From: Adiantum capillus-veneris
Lineage: Eukaryota > Streptophyta > Polypodiopsida > Polypodiales > Pteridaceae
Reading direction: 5' to 3'
DNA: 64,000 nt
Assembly: GCA_014529385.2 (NCBI GenBank)
Contig: CM043971.1
Span: 95,644,882-95,708,881, forward strand
A program made the position numbers and the translations under genes. Position 1 is the stretch's first letter. The number at the start of each line of letters is the position of its first letter. Shown here piece by piece: positions 36,238 through 45,856 of this stretch. The notes under the pieces were generated by a model. That model was not told the DNA's origin. It saw nothing but the letters and a program-made list of their open reading frames with translations, and did no database searches.

Positions 36238-36663
36238 TGGCATGATTTCAAAGATACACTTATTTTAATGCATTATTGCAAGCATGGTTACAAAACTTTG
36301 TCAAGGAGAAATGTCATGCTTCATATGGCATGAGGTGTCCTTGGGAATTAAATGAAAGTCAAGGCTAAGGAGACCACATGAAGACTTTTGCTGCCATAAA
36401 TGGACCCTATTTTGATGAATTTTTTACACAAGGTTACAATCCGAATTGGAGAATGATTTTAAAATGAAAATCGTAGCCAATGAGCTGAAGTTTCTGCCCA
36501 TATTTTTACTTTTTTATTTGGAGCTACGGTTGAGGAGATATGATTAAAATACTGGACCCCAGTCTGCCCACATCATGCAGGGACAGCTCATTTCCAACTT
36601 TTCCAATTCCTGTTCACACTGGCTCCTCTCTTCTTGTGTAAACCCTTGTGGGTTCCCTTCACC

Positions 36664-36671
36664 TATAAAAG
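36664..36671 (+). promoter_or_regulatory. LTR TATA box
   Basis: TATAAAAG followed by GGGACC, the best core promoter in the LTR. The counterpart in the 3' LTR is at 44680-44687. Confidence 0.6.
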
Positions 36672-37214
36672 GGGACCTCTTCTTCCTTGGAAGGAACTCA
36701 AGCATTCAAGCCATTGATGAGAGGAATTCTCGAGGGAGTGAGTAGTAATGCCTAATTGTACTTAGCCATTAACATAAGCCCAAGCCTATACTTTCTCCTA
36801 GAGGGAGACTAGCCATTCTTGCAACAAGCTAACCTTGGAAGATCAACTCTAATCAAAGAAGGTCTTACACTTGGTGTATCAATCAAAGTGGAATTCTCCA
36901 CTCTTCTTCTCTCTCCCATCAATAATGGTGCCGAAGGGTTTCAAGTAAGACGTGTTCTACATTGATGTTTTCTTGATTTCTTGTTGTTTTCATTTTCATC
37001 TCTAATCCAACATATATATATGTATCTAATCTCATCTCCTTAACCAAACCTATCTCTCTCATTCTTAGTAATTCATCCTCTCTAGGTTCTCTTTGCTACA
37101 GGTACATCTCTCCCCGCAGTATCCTTATTGCTTACGGGCAAGAATAGGGCTTGGGAGGGAAACTTCTCATCTCTTCACTTCTCTCATATCTACATTTTTC
37201 ACATACTATCCTAG

Positions 37215-37433
37215 ATGAATAACCCACATGATGATCATTTCTATCGCTTTCACTCTGTACGATCTATTAGAATTAACGTATGGATTAGCCGTAAAATACA
37301 CTTTCAACAACGTATAGTGTTTCTCTTCGGCCCTGAAAGGCTCAATGAAATACTTCTATCACCGGATCCCATCATACTACCTCTCATAGACTATAACTTT
37401 TCTTTTGATGTAAGCGTAGTTATCTTGCTATGA
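37215..37433 (+). CDS. LTR small ORF a (72 aa), unknown
   Basis: Not a known family to me. It lies in the 5' LTR downstream of the TATA box. Residues from about 18 to the end align with the neighbouring ORF b without large gaps. The shared positions include F-Q, I, LFG, RLN, P-x-ILP, I-x-Y and SFDV, then a hydrophobic tail ending in Leu. Many matching residues use different synonymous codons (for example TTC-GGC against TTT-GGT for FG), which suggests selection on the protein. It ends in ATGA shared with the start of ORF b. The 3' LTR copy has a one-base deletion near 45346 that breaks it. Confidence 0.55.
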   Translation: MNNPHDDHFYRFHSVRSIRINVWISRKIHFQQRIVFLFGPERLNEILLSPDPIILPLIDYNFSFDVSVVILL

Positions 37434-37642
37434 ACCAAGAGGATTTGTACACACAATTAATCCCAATCACTAGACAAAATATCTATATTATGGTAAGCAC
37501 AAAACTACAATTCCAAAGAACAATTCGTAGCCTATTTGGTCAGTCAAGATTGAATGCCATTAACTCATCCATTAACCCTTTCATATTACCCATGATACGA
37601 TATGACCATAGCTTTGATGTTTTCATCTTTGTGTTATTTTGA
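37430..37642 (+). CDS. LTR small ORF b (70 aa), paralogue of ORF a
   Basis: Starts at the ATG overlapping the stop of ORF a (ATGA, 37430-37433), an arrangement compatible with reinitiation. The alignable core (FQRTIRSLFGQSRLN, PFILPMIRY, SFDVFIFVLF) parallels ORF a over about 58 residues. The C-terminus is strongly hydrophobic, possibly a membrane or packing helix. The 3' LTR copy carries a TAG at 45555-45557 in place of a Gln codon. Whether it is a captured host gene, a viral accessory protein or part of an upstream leader peptide is unknown. Confidence 0.55.
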   Translation: MNQEDLYTQLIPITRQNIYIMVSTKLQFQRTIRSLFGQSRLNAINSSINPFILPMIRYDHSFDVFIFVLF

Positions 37643-37848
37643 CATTTTCTTTTGTGTTCTTTCTTTGTGCGTGTGAGTGCAAGAGAGAATGGGTGGGATT
37701 CTTTGATTGTACTTCTTTCCAAACCCTAGTCTTCATGGCATCTATGGTTTAACTCCTTCATAAAGTTTTTGTCGAGTTCTCTCACAAACTCTCACAGCCA
37801 TAAGCCCGGTGCTTTCCTGGCAAGACCGCAAATTTCTCGACATATTTT

Positions 37849-37863
37849 TGGTGAACCCGACGC
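37849..37863 (+). promoter_or_regulatory. Primer-binding site candidate
   Basis: TGGTGAACCCGACGC begins six bases after the 5' LTR with the TGG expected to pair with a tRNA 3' CCA. I did not match the donor tRNA. Confidence 0.6.
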
Positions 37864-37895
37864 GAATCTGCTAGGGTGAGAGTTTGTGGGTAACC

Positions 37896-38684
37896 ATGGG
37901 TGATCATGTTGAGCAGCAGGGTATGCATTTTGACCCAGCAACAATGCAAATGTTTCAAGCATTTGCAATGTTCATGCAACAACAACATGCTACTGAAAGA
38001 AGGGAGATTTCAGCAACGAAGGCCATACAAGCGGTCGTCAACAGAATGGATCAGTTCAATGGCAAAGATGTAACCAAGTACTTACGCGAGTATGTGAAGG
38101 AGATGGAGCTGCATCGCGTGTCAGAAGGTGAGATGATTCAAAGCTTTGAGCTAGTTGTTGCTCCAGAAATTAGGGAGCATGTTAGGGCAATTAAAGATGG
38201 GCATGGGAGAAATTGGGAAGAACTCAAAGTAGCTTTAAAGGAGGAATATTTCATGGAGGACTCTGAGAGAGTGACCAAAAGGACATTCTTAGAATGGGTA
38301 GTCAAGCCAAAGCAAGGACTATCAATAACAGAGCTACTTAGGGAATTTGAGCGGCGCTATGCACAACTCACTAGGACAGAAAGGGCCACACTAGATGCAG
38401 AGAAGACAGATCTTTTCTTCCAAGCTGTAGGTAAAGAGTTTCAAGAAAATTTGGAGCTTCTTCTTGAAGATAAAGATGCTGAGCAAGGACTAAAGACCGA
38501 CTGGAATGAGGTTGAAGGTGCTGTTTCACTGCTTGCCAAACGACAAAGAAGAAGGGACAAGATGGTAGTAAACACTACAAGTCCTTCCACCTCAACTTCT
38601 GACAAAATGGTAAAGCCTACTTTTATCGCTCCTAAGTTTGATGAGTCCATGCTAGATGAGCTTGTGAAGGGATGCGTGACTTGA
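37896..38684 (+). CDS. Ty3 Gag, capsid part
   Basis: The ATG at 37896 (AACCATGG, good context) is the first after the primer site. About 262 codons. A Met/Gln-rich N-terminus is followed by a helical capsid-like region: RMDQFNGKDVTKYLREYVKE, then FLEWV and LSITELLREFERRYAQL, typical of Ty3 Gag (retrotrans_gag type). It ends at TGA 38682-38684, overlapping the next frame by 13 bases from that frame's ATG. The zinc knuckle usually found at the Gag end is in the next frame. Confidence 0.88.
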   Translation: MGDHVEQQGMHFDPATMQMFQAFAMFMQQQHATERREISATKAIQAVVNRMDQFNGKDVTKYLREYVKEMELHRVSEGEMIQSFELVVAPEIREHVRAIKDGHGRNWEELKVALKEEYFMEDSERVTKRTFLEWVVKPKQGLSITELLREFERRYAQLTRTERATLDAEKTDLFFQAVGKEFQENLELLLEDKDAEQGLKTDWNEVEGAVSLLAKRQRRRDKMVVNTTSPSTSTSDKMVKPTFIAPKFDESMLDELVKGCVT

Positions 38685-40270
38685 AGGTGAAGTTTGCAAA
38701 GCTTGAAGAAAAAGGCCAACCATCAGGGCCACTTCCTAGGCAAAGACAACAGCCCAAAGAAGGGTTTGTTAATAGATGTATTTGGTGTGATAGTACAAAC
38801 CATGTAAGAAGGGATTGTGATGATTTTAGTGATGCTTTGTCAAAAGATGTTGTCTTTTTTAAGGATGGTAAAATCCACTTAAGAGAGACAGGTCTACCCT
38901 TGAGAACTAACTTTGGGAAGGGGGGAATGCAAACCTTAGTTGAAGACATGGCAACCAAGCATGCCACCTCTTCAGTTGAGGCAGCTACTTATGGAGTAAA
39001 AATTGAACATTTTTGTGATGAAGAGGTGAGTGACCATCATGGTCAAATTTGGCCAAATGTCATGCAATTAGCTACAAAGGGGAAGCTTACAAAAGAGATT
39101 CTACATGAAGCAGGTGATTGCATGCGTCTAGAAACAGGATGGAATGATCCAGTGGACTCATTGTCAGTGCATGCCTACATTACAAAATGCCAACAAAATG
39201 AGGCAATTGTAGAAGAGAAGCGCAGACGTGAGAATGCTGATGAAGGACCATCAAAAAGAGCTTCTAGAAGTGGGGGAAGAAGCGACTCAATGCCTTCTCA
39301 AGCACCCTCAACACAAGGAGCATCTCCACCTGAAGTACTCATGGAGGAGTCTACAACAGGAAAGAAGAAAGAGCCAATGAAAGGTAAGACAAAAGGCCCA
39401 ACTTATAAATTACAATCTGATATTGAGGTTGCTACAGATTTAAAGAAAGTCTTGGAGGAAAGGATCTTGAATAGCAAGATTGAGTTTACTCTGGGAGAAG
39501 TTCTTGGCATTGCAAAGCGTGAATTCCATGAGGAGATCATTGACATCATCAAGAGAAAGAGGCAAACCCTTGCTGAAGTTTCTCGTCCACAGGTTGAAGG
39601 GGAAACCTCAAAGACACAAGGGATGCAACTGCAAAATAAGGAGAATGATGGAGCTGTGGTAGGATGCTACCAATCTAGTGGGAGAGTGAAGCAAGTGCAT
39701 TTCTCAAATGATGATGAAGAAGTTGAAGATATTCCTAGGAGTTACTATTCACGAAGTCATTGGGCAAGGGCTACTACAGAAACTTTGGTCAAGGTAGGTG
39801 ATCTTGAAGAGCCATTTGTTGCCTTGATTGACCATGGTTCAGAAATAAACATAATGTCAAAGAGTCTCTACAACAAGTGCAAATGGCCAATGGACACAGA
39901 TCATGGCTGGATGGTAAAAGTGGCAAACAATTCATCCGGTGAATTGTATGCAGCATGTCCAGGTGTGAAGGTGACAATAGGTGATGTAAAGATTGACCAA
40001 AACTTCTTTGTACAAGATACATCTTCATATCATCTCATCCTTGGACAGCCCTACATTGTGGGAGTTCGAATGGAAACAAAGGTAATGGACGATGGTTCAG
40101 CATATGCTAGGATACGTAGCAAAGATGGTAAACGTGCTATCCAATTCCTCACAGTTTGTGTAAACCATGAAAGAAATCGTGACAACCTCAGAGAACATCC
40201 TCTACCAAAGGTGAGCAAAGAGTTTCATGATCATAGAGAAATGATGGGTTTTGGCCAAGTACCATTGTAA
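38672..40270 (+). CDS. Nucleocapsid knuckle plus retropepsin (Gag-Pro part)
   Basis: -1 frame relative to Gag. The zinc knuckle CIWCDSTNHVRRDC (about 38776-38820) is a CCHC with a perfect set of ligands. A long Lys/Glu-rich spacer follows. The protease lies near 39800-40110: FVALIDHGSEINIMS, in which the active-site D-x-G is D-H-G instead of D-S/T-G, then YHLILGQPYIVG, the second-half signature. It ends at TAA 40268-40270. A G-GGT-TTT heptamer (40246-40252) lies 16 bases before the stop in the right phase for a -1 shift into RT. Confidence 0.88.
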   Translation: MRDLKVKFAKLEEKGQPSGPLPRQRQQPKEGFVNRCIWCDSTNHVRRDCDDFSDALSKDVVFFKDGKIHLRETGLPLRTNFGKGGMQTLVEDMATKHATSSVEAATYGVKIEHFCDEEVSDHHGQIWPNVMQLATKGKLTKEILHEAGDCMRLETGWNDPVDSLSVHAYITKCQQNEAIVEEKRRRENADEGPSKRASRSGGRSDSMPSQAPSTQGASPPEVLMEESTTGKKKEPMKGKTKGPTYKLQSDIEVATDLKKVLEERILNSKIEFTLGEVLGIAKREFHEEIIDIIKRKRQTLAEVSRPQVEGETSKTQGMQLQNKENDGAVVGCYQSSGRVKQVHFSNDDEEVEDIPRSYYSRSHWARATTETLVKVGDLEEPFVALIDHGSEINIMSKSLYNKCKWPMDTDHGWMVKVANNSSGELYAACPGVKVTIGDVKIDQNFFVQDTSSYHLILGQPYIVGVRMETKVMDDGSAYARIRSKDGKRAIQFLTVCVNHERNRDNLREHPLPKVSKEFHDHREMMGFGQVPL

Positions 40271-42300
40271 AGCGGGATTGCAGTGGTGCAGAAAGAAAAA
40301 GGGTCTCGCCTGATCCAAAAATAGGTGAAGCATTTTCAAAGAGCTCCTTGGTAACAAAGAATGGATCAGTATGTTTTACAAAACTTGAAGATTTGAAGAG
40401 ATGTGATAAGCAATATGTGCATAATGTACAAATGTGCATGAAAAAGAGTGGGTTGCTAGAGCCTACTGAAAATGTTTTGGGTTTGTGTGAACAAGTTTCT
40501 TTTGTAGATACTATGGGTGAGCTTGATGCTATAATGAGGTCTAGTTTGCATCTTGAAAATGAAGTTGTGGAAGTTTGCTCTATGGAAATGTATCAAGTAA
40601 TAGAAGCCTTTAAAGAAAGCCAAACAGTAGGCCCAGAAGTCCATGTTGAAACTAAATACAAGAGTGTAGCAAAGAAGGTGAAACCAGTAGCTTCACCCTT
40701 ACCACCCAACAACAGGGAAAAGATTGAACAGGCTTCTTTACAACCAAGTTTGCGGAATCCTAAAAAGATCGGGCATACCTTCACAAAGGAGTCTTTTCAA
40801 GAGTTGCAGATTGGTTGCGAGGAGTTTCTAACACAGGAGGAGACAAAGTGCTTCAAAGAAATGCTTTCAAAGCATGGTAAGGCTTTTGCATTTGAGCCAC
40901 ATGAGATAGGATGTGTTGATCCTTATATTGTAGCTCCTATGGTAATTTTCACAATACCTCATGTGCCTTGGAATCTGCGGCCTATTCCGGTTCCAAAGGC
41001 TCATTTGCCAAAGTTAGTAGAGCTACTGAATGAGAAAATCAAAATGGGAATCTTGGAGCCTTCTTGTGCTCCATACTCAAACAGGTGGTTCACAGTTCCA
41101 AAGAAGAATGGTTCTCTACGCTTCATCCAAGATATGCAACCAGTGAACAAGGTTACAATTAGAAATGTAGGAACAGGTCCAATTGTGGATGAATTTGCAG
41201 AGGCGTTTGCAGGGAGGGCAATCTACTCAATGGGGGATCTCTACTCAGGGTATGATCAATTTCAGCTTGCAATCGAAAGCAGAGACTTGACAACCATGAG
41301 GACACCTTTGGGTTTGGTAAGGATGTGTACCTTGCCACAGGGAGCAACCAACTCGGTTGCACATATGATGAATGGGATGAATAAGGTCTTACGTGACTTT
41401 ATTCCTCAAATCACAATGCCTTTCATTGATGATTTGCCTATCAAAGGATGTGAAGAAAGTGACAAAGATGAAGCTTTGGATCACAAGGGATGTCGCAGGT
41501 TTGTGGTAAATCACATAAATGATTGTGATAAAATTTTGTCTAGGTTGGAAGAAGTGAATCTTACATTGTCAGGGAAAAAGTCTATGTTTGGTGTCAATGA
41601 AGTGCTCATTGTGGGGCACATGTGCGGGCCATATGGTAGGAAACCTTGTCCATCAAAGGTAGATGCCATCCAAAGAATGAAAGAAACATGCACTAGCATC
41701 ACTGAGGTTAGAAGGTTTCTGGGAGCATGTGTCTTCTATGTTATTTGGATTCCACATTATGCACATGTAGCTGATCCTCTTTATCAGCTGCTTAGAAAGA
41801 ATCAAAAGTTTAAATGGACAGAAGCACATGTAAAATCCATGAAAAAGCTAAAGGAGTTACTCCAGTCAGCAACGACTTTAAGAAAGGTAGACTATGAGTG
41901 TCAAAGGCCAGTGATTGTGACAGTAGATACCAGTCCTACAGGGATTGGATGGGCAATAGGGCAAGATGACAAAGAAGGACACAGGTATGTGGTAAGATTT
42001 GGAGCAAAGGTACTAAGTGCTCGCCAAAGAAACTATCCACAGATAAAGAGAGAGTTATGGGGTATGGTTACAGCCTTGAAAAGTGGGAAAGAGTACCTAA
42101 TTGGTGCATGTGTGGTTGTAGAAACAGATTGTCTACCACTTCTTGGGATGATTACAAGCTGCTCAACACCAGACATTGCTATGTTGCGGTGGATTGCTTA
42201 CATTAAGTCCTTAAATCCCGAGTTTAAGCACATTGCAGGTAAAGACAATACAGTGGCAGATATGCTATCAAGGGCAAGGTATGAGATGAGTCACAAATGA
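40237..42300 (+). CDS. Pol: reverse transcriptase and RNase H
   Basis: -1 frame relative to the protease frame, open from 40237; the first ATG at 40348 may be incidental. RT blocks: VPKKNGSLRFIQDMQPVN (finger), YSMGDLYSGYDQFQL (motif A), TLPQGATNSVAHMM, and PFIDDLPIKG with both catalytic Asp (about 41420). RNase H: VTVDTSPTGIGWAIG, AKVLSARQRNYPQIKREL, ETDCLPLL, KDNTVADMLSRA. The TIRNVGTGPIVDEFAE and FIDDLPIKG wording resembles Ty3 elements I know best from fungi. It ends at TGA 42298-42300. Confidence 0.93.
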   Translation, partial: RNDGFWPSTIVKRDCSGAERKRVSPDPKIGEAFSKSSLVTKNGSVCFTKLEDLKRCDKQYVHNVQMCMKKSGLLEPTENVLGLCEQVSFVDTMGELDAIMRSSLHLENEVVEVCSMEMYQVIEAFKESQTVGPEVHVETKYKSVAKKVKPVASPLPPNNREKIEQASLQPSLRNPKKIGHTFTKESFQELQIGCEEFLTQEETKCFKEMLSKHGKAFAFEPHEIGCVDPYIVAPMVIFTIPHVPWNLRPIPVPKAHLPKLVELLNEKIKMGILEPSCAPYSNRWFTVPKKNGSLRFIQDMQPVNKVTIRNVGTGPIVDEFAEAFAGRAIYSMGDLYSGYDQFQLAIESRDLTTMRTPLGLVRMCTLPQGATNSVAHMMNGMNKVLRDFIPQITMPFIDDLPIKGCEESDKDEALDHKGCRRFVVNHINDCDKILSRLEEVNLTLSGKKSMFGVNEVLIVGHMCGPYGRKPCPSKVDAIQRMKETCTSITEVRRFLGACVFYVIWIPHYAHVADPLYQLLRKNQKFKWTEAHVKSMKKLKELLQSATTLRKVDYECQRPVIVTVDTSPTGIGWAIGQDDKEGHRYVVRFGAKVLSARQRNYPQIKRELWGMVTALKSGKEYLIGACVVVETDCLPLLGMITSCSTPDIAMLRWIAYIKSLNPEFKHIAGKDNTVADMLSRARYEMSHK

Positions 42301-43796
42301 TTGATGAGGGAGATGATGTAGGCACAAAATTCTATTCTATCTCTCATGTCAAAGGTAACAATGTCTGCATGACTAATTCACTTGAATTGTTCTTGAAAGA
42401 TCTTTATGAAGGTGATTGGCTTTCTATTGGAAGGTACTTGAGTACTCTAACAAAACAGGATGATTGGTCTGAACAAGAATTCAAGAGAATACGCAGGAAA
42501 GCATATGGGTACTTTTTAAGGGATGGTTACTTGTGGAAGCATCCTAAACAAAAGGGTGCTACACCACAACGGGTTATATGTAAAAAAGAGACTCAAGTAA
42601 AGCTCATGCAAGAGTTTCATGAGAGTCTATGGGCTGGACACAGGGGTGTGTGGGCAACCTTCTCCAAGTTGAAAGAAAAATACTGGTGGAAGGGTATGTA
42701 TAAAGATGTATCTCAGTTTGTAGAGTCATGTGTAACTTGTCAAATGTATTCAAATGTTCGACATCGTGATGGATTGCACCCTACATATCCACTAGCCATG
42801 CACTATAAATGGGTTGTGGATCTAGTCACGATGCCTTTAGGACTCTGGCAGATGAGATACTTGGTTCTTGCACGAGAGGACCTAACTAACCAGGTTGAAG
42901 GAAGAGCATTAAGAGCTAAGACCACAGAAGCTGTGTGCAAATTCCTTCTTGATGAGGTGATTTGCCGTTATGGTTGTGTGGGAAAAATCACTGCAGATCG
43001 AGGTGAACTGGATGCCGAAGAAGCAAGGGAGTTCTTTTCTAGATTAGGGATCAAGCTCTCTCTTACTACAGCTTACAACCCTAAAGGCAATGGAAAGAGT
43101 GAAAGAGGACATCCTCCTATCATCAAAGCTTTGGCCAAGGCTTGCGAAGGAAGAGTTGGTGAGTGGCCAAAACTATTACCATATGCTTTATGGGCTGATC
43201 GTACAACACATAGCTCAGTAACTGGCTACATGCCTGCGGAGCTAATGTATGGTCAAAAGCCAGTGATGCCAATTGAGGATACAATTCCCACATGGAATGT
43301 ACTACCTTGGCAAGAGGGGCTTAGTAGGGAAGATCTCCTTGCATTGCGCATAAGGCAACTAGAGAGAAGACCTGGAGACATTGAGGCTGCAAAAGAACGA
43401 CTCAAAAATGCAAGATTGAAAAACAAGGACTACTTTGATAAGCGACATCGGCTCAGGAGCAAAGCAATTGACAAAGGTGACTGGGTTTTAGTGTATGATA
43501 GTAGCCTTGATAACCAACACACAGTCATGCGTAAGTTTTCAACAAGATGGTTTGGACCATATGTTGTAAAACATGTGCATGAAAATGCTACTTACAGCTT
43601 GTCTGAACTAGATGGCACAGAAGTCAAGATTCCCATTGCAGGAAAAAGGATCAAAATGTTTAAGAGAAGAGGAGACAATGATCCAGAAAATGCTGATGAG
43701 GAAGAAGAGCAAAACACAGGTGAAGATCAAAGTGAAAATGAAGCTCTGGAATCATCCAGTGAAGATGAAAGCAAGGAAGATGTACAAGAGGTCTGA
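42297..43796 (+). CDS. Pol: integrase
   Basis: The ATG at 42297 overlaps the RT stop (ATGA) and is again in the -1 frame. Zinc domain: HESLWAGH (H-x6-H) with CVTC (about 42618-42745). Catalytic core: WVVDLVTMP, KITADRGELD and GNGKSERGHPPIIKALAK supply Asp, Asp and Glu with about 35 residues between the last two. A C-terminal SH3-like part (KGDWVLVYD, RWFGPYVV) follows. The protein ends in an acidic Glu/Asp/Ser tail of about 45 residues and has no chromodomain that I can see. Confidence 0.93.
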   Translation: MIDEGDDVGTKFYSISHVKGNNVCMTNSLELFLKDLYEGDWLSIGRYLSTLTKQDDWSEQEFKRIRRKAYGYFLRDGYLWKHPKQKGATPQRVICKKETQVKLMQEFHESLWAGHRGVWATFSKLKEKYWWKGMYKDVSQFVESCVTCQMYSNVRHRDGLHPTYPLAMHYKWVVDLVTMPLGLWQMRYLVLAREDLTNQVEGRALRAKTTEAVCKFLLDEVICRYGCVGKITADRGELDAEEAREFFSRLGIKLSLTTAYNPKGNGKSERGHPPIIKALAKACEGRVGEWPKLLPYALWADRTTHSSVTGYMPAELMYGQKPVMPIEDTIPTWNVLPWQEGLSREDLLALRIRQLERRPGDIEAAKERLKNARLKNKDYFDKRHRLRSKAIDKGDWVLVYDSSLDNQHTVMRKFSTRWFGPYVVKHVHENATYSLSELDGTEVKIPIAGKRIKMFKRRGDNDPENADEEEEQNTGEDQSENEALESSSEDESKEDVQEV

Positions 43797-44252
43797 TCTT
43801 AAAAAGAAATAATTTGGCACATACCGGAGGATGTGCAGGTTTAGAGGGGTGGATGTCGTGCTGTGACATGTACATAGTGGGAACACATGCTACAAGAGTT
43901 ATCTTGTAACTTTTTAGATACATAATTATATTTCCTATAATGTACATATACATATGTAAGTATAAAAATAAGCTTTCTATCTCATCTTATTATTTATCTC
44001 AAGGGTAATGTATTCTTACTTTACCATCAAAAAAATACTATGGGAAAAGTGTCAATAGCTCCGCCTCTTTAACTTGGGGCAAAAAGCATTGATTCTTTAT
44101 TTCTACTATTTCATTATCATCTCACACCCTATCTAGATCCTATATCTAGGGTAAACTCCAATATATATATATTCTATGTATTTTTTATACTTTTCTTATA
44201 TTTCTTTTTAAATAGCTATTAGGAGAGAATCAAGTCCTAGTGGGACACTAGG
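43797..44252. other. Non-coding 3' region before the 3' LTR
   Basis: AT-rich, no gene. A clear polypurine tract is not obvious; GGGACACTAGG precedes the LTR. Confidence 0.6.
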
Positions 44253-45856
44253 TGGCATGATTTCAAAGATACACTTATTTTAATGCATTATTGCAAGCAT
44301 GGTTACAAAACTTTGTCAAGGAGAAATGTCATGCTTTCATATGGCATGAGGTGTCCTTGGGAATTAAATGAAAGTCAAGGCTAAGGAGACCACATGAAGA
44401 CTTTTGCTGCCATAAATGGACCCTATTTTGATGAATTTTTTACACAAGGTTACAATCCGAATTGGAGAATGATTTTAAAATGAAAATCGTAGCCAATGAG
44501 CTGAAGTTTCTGCCCATATTTTTACTTTTTTATTTGGAGCTACGGTTGAGGAGATATGATTAAAATACTGGACCCCAGTCTGCCCACATCATGCAGGGAC
44601 AGCTCATTTCCAACTTTTCCAATTCCTGTTCACACTGGCTCCTCTCTTCTTGTGTAAACCCTTGTGGGTTCCCTTCACCTATAAAAGGGGACCTCTTCTT
44701 CCTTGGAAGGAACTCAAGCATTCAAGCCATTGATGAGAGGAATTCTCGAGGGAGTGAGTAGTAATGCCTAATTGTACTTAGCCATTAACATAAGCCCAAG
44801 CCTACACTTTCTCCTAGAGGGAGACTAGCCATTCTTGCAACAAGCTAACCTTGGAAGATCAACTCTAATCAAAGAAGGTTTTACACTTGGTGTATCAATC
44901 AAGGTGGAATTCTCCACTCTTCTTCTCTCTCCCATCAATAATGGTGCCGAAGGGTTTCAAGTAAGACGTGTTCTACATTGATGTTTTCTTGATTTCTTGT
45001 TGTTTTCATTTTCATCTCTAATCCAACATATATATATGTATCTAATCTCATCTCCTTAACCAAACCTATCTCTCTCATTCTTAGTAATTCATCCTCTCTA
45101 GGTTCTCTTTGCTACAGGTACATCTCTCCCCGCAGTATCCTTATTGCTTACGGGCAAGAATAGGGCTTGGGAGGGAAACTTCTCATCTCTTCACTTCTCT
45201 CATATCTACATTTTCACATACTATCCTAGATGAATAACCCACATGATGATCATTTCTATCGCTTTCACTCTGTACGATCTATTAGAATTAACGTATGGAT
45301 TAGCCGTAAAATACACTTTCAACAACGTATAGTGTTTCTCTTCGGCCTGAAAGGCTCAATGAAATACTTCTATCACCGGATCCCATCATACTACCTCTCA
45401 TAGACTATAACTTTTCTTTTGATGTAAGCGTAGTTATCTTGCTATGAACCAAGAGGATTTGTACACACAATTAATCCCAATCACTAGACAAAATATCTAT
45501 ATTATGGTAAGCACAAAACTACAATTCCAAAGAACAATTCGTAGCCTATTTGGTTAGTCAAGATTGAATGCCATTAACTCATCCATTAACCCTTTCATAT
45601 TACCCATGATACGATATGACCATAGCCTTGATGTTTTCATCTTTGTGTTATTTTGACATTTTCTTTTGTGTTCTTTCTTTGTGCGTGTGAGTGCAAGAGA
45701 GAATGGGTGGGATTCTTTGATTGTACTTCTTTCCAAACCCTAGTCTTCATGGCATCTATGGTTTAACTCCTTCATAAAGTTTTTGTCGAGTTCTCTCACA
45801 AACTCTCACAGCCATAAGCCCGGTGCTTTCCTGGCAAGACCGCAAATTTCTCGACA
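44253..45856 (+). repeat. 3' LTR (1,604 bp)
   Basis: Near-identical to 36238-37842. Both small reading frames are disrupted here: a one-base deletion near 45346 in ORF a and TAG at 45555 in ORF b. Confidence 0.96.

Larger units (their letters stand above)
36238..37842 (+). repeat. 5' LTR (1,605 bp)
   Basis: TGGCATGATTTC at the start, TTTCTCGACA at the end. It carries a TATA box at 36664 and two small reading frames (37215-37433 and 37430-37642). It is longer than many Ty3 LTRs. Confidence 0.96.
36238..45856 (+). mobile_element. Young Ty3/Gypsy LTR retrotransposon, 9.6 kb
   Basis: Direct repeats 36238-37842 and 44253-45856 begin TG and end CA. A primer-binding-like site follows the first. 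Gag, protease, RT, RNase H and integrase lie between in Ty3 order. By eye the LTRs differ at about five substitutions and three single-base indels in 1.6 kb, so the insertion is recent. The flanks (AAGTG left, ACGTA right) do not form a target duplication. Confidence 0.96.

Noticed and set aside
36241-36268. Extension of the LINE endonuclease frame past 36237
   Set aside because: These codons are LTR sequence. The LINE homology stops at the LTR boundary.
37540-37722. Minus-strand 60-codon frame in both LTRs (also 45554-45736)
   Set aside because: It is the opposite strand of small ORF b. Synonymous-type differences support the plus frames, not this one.
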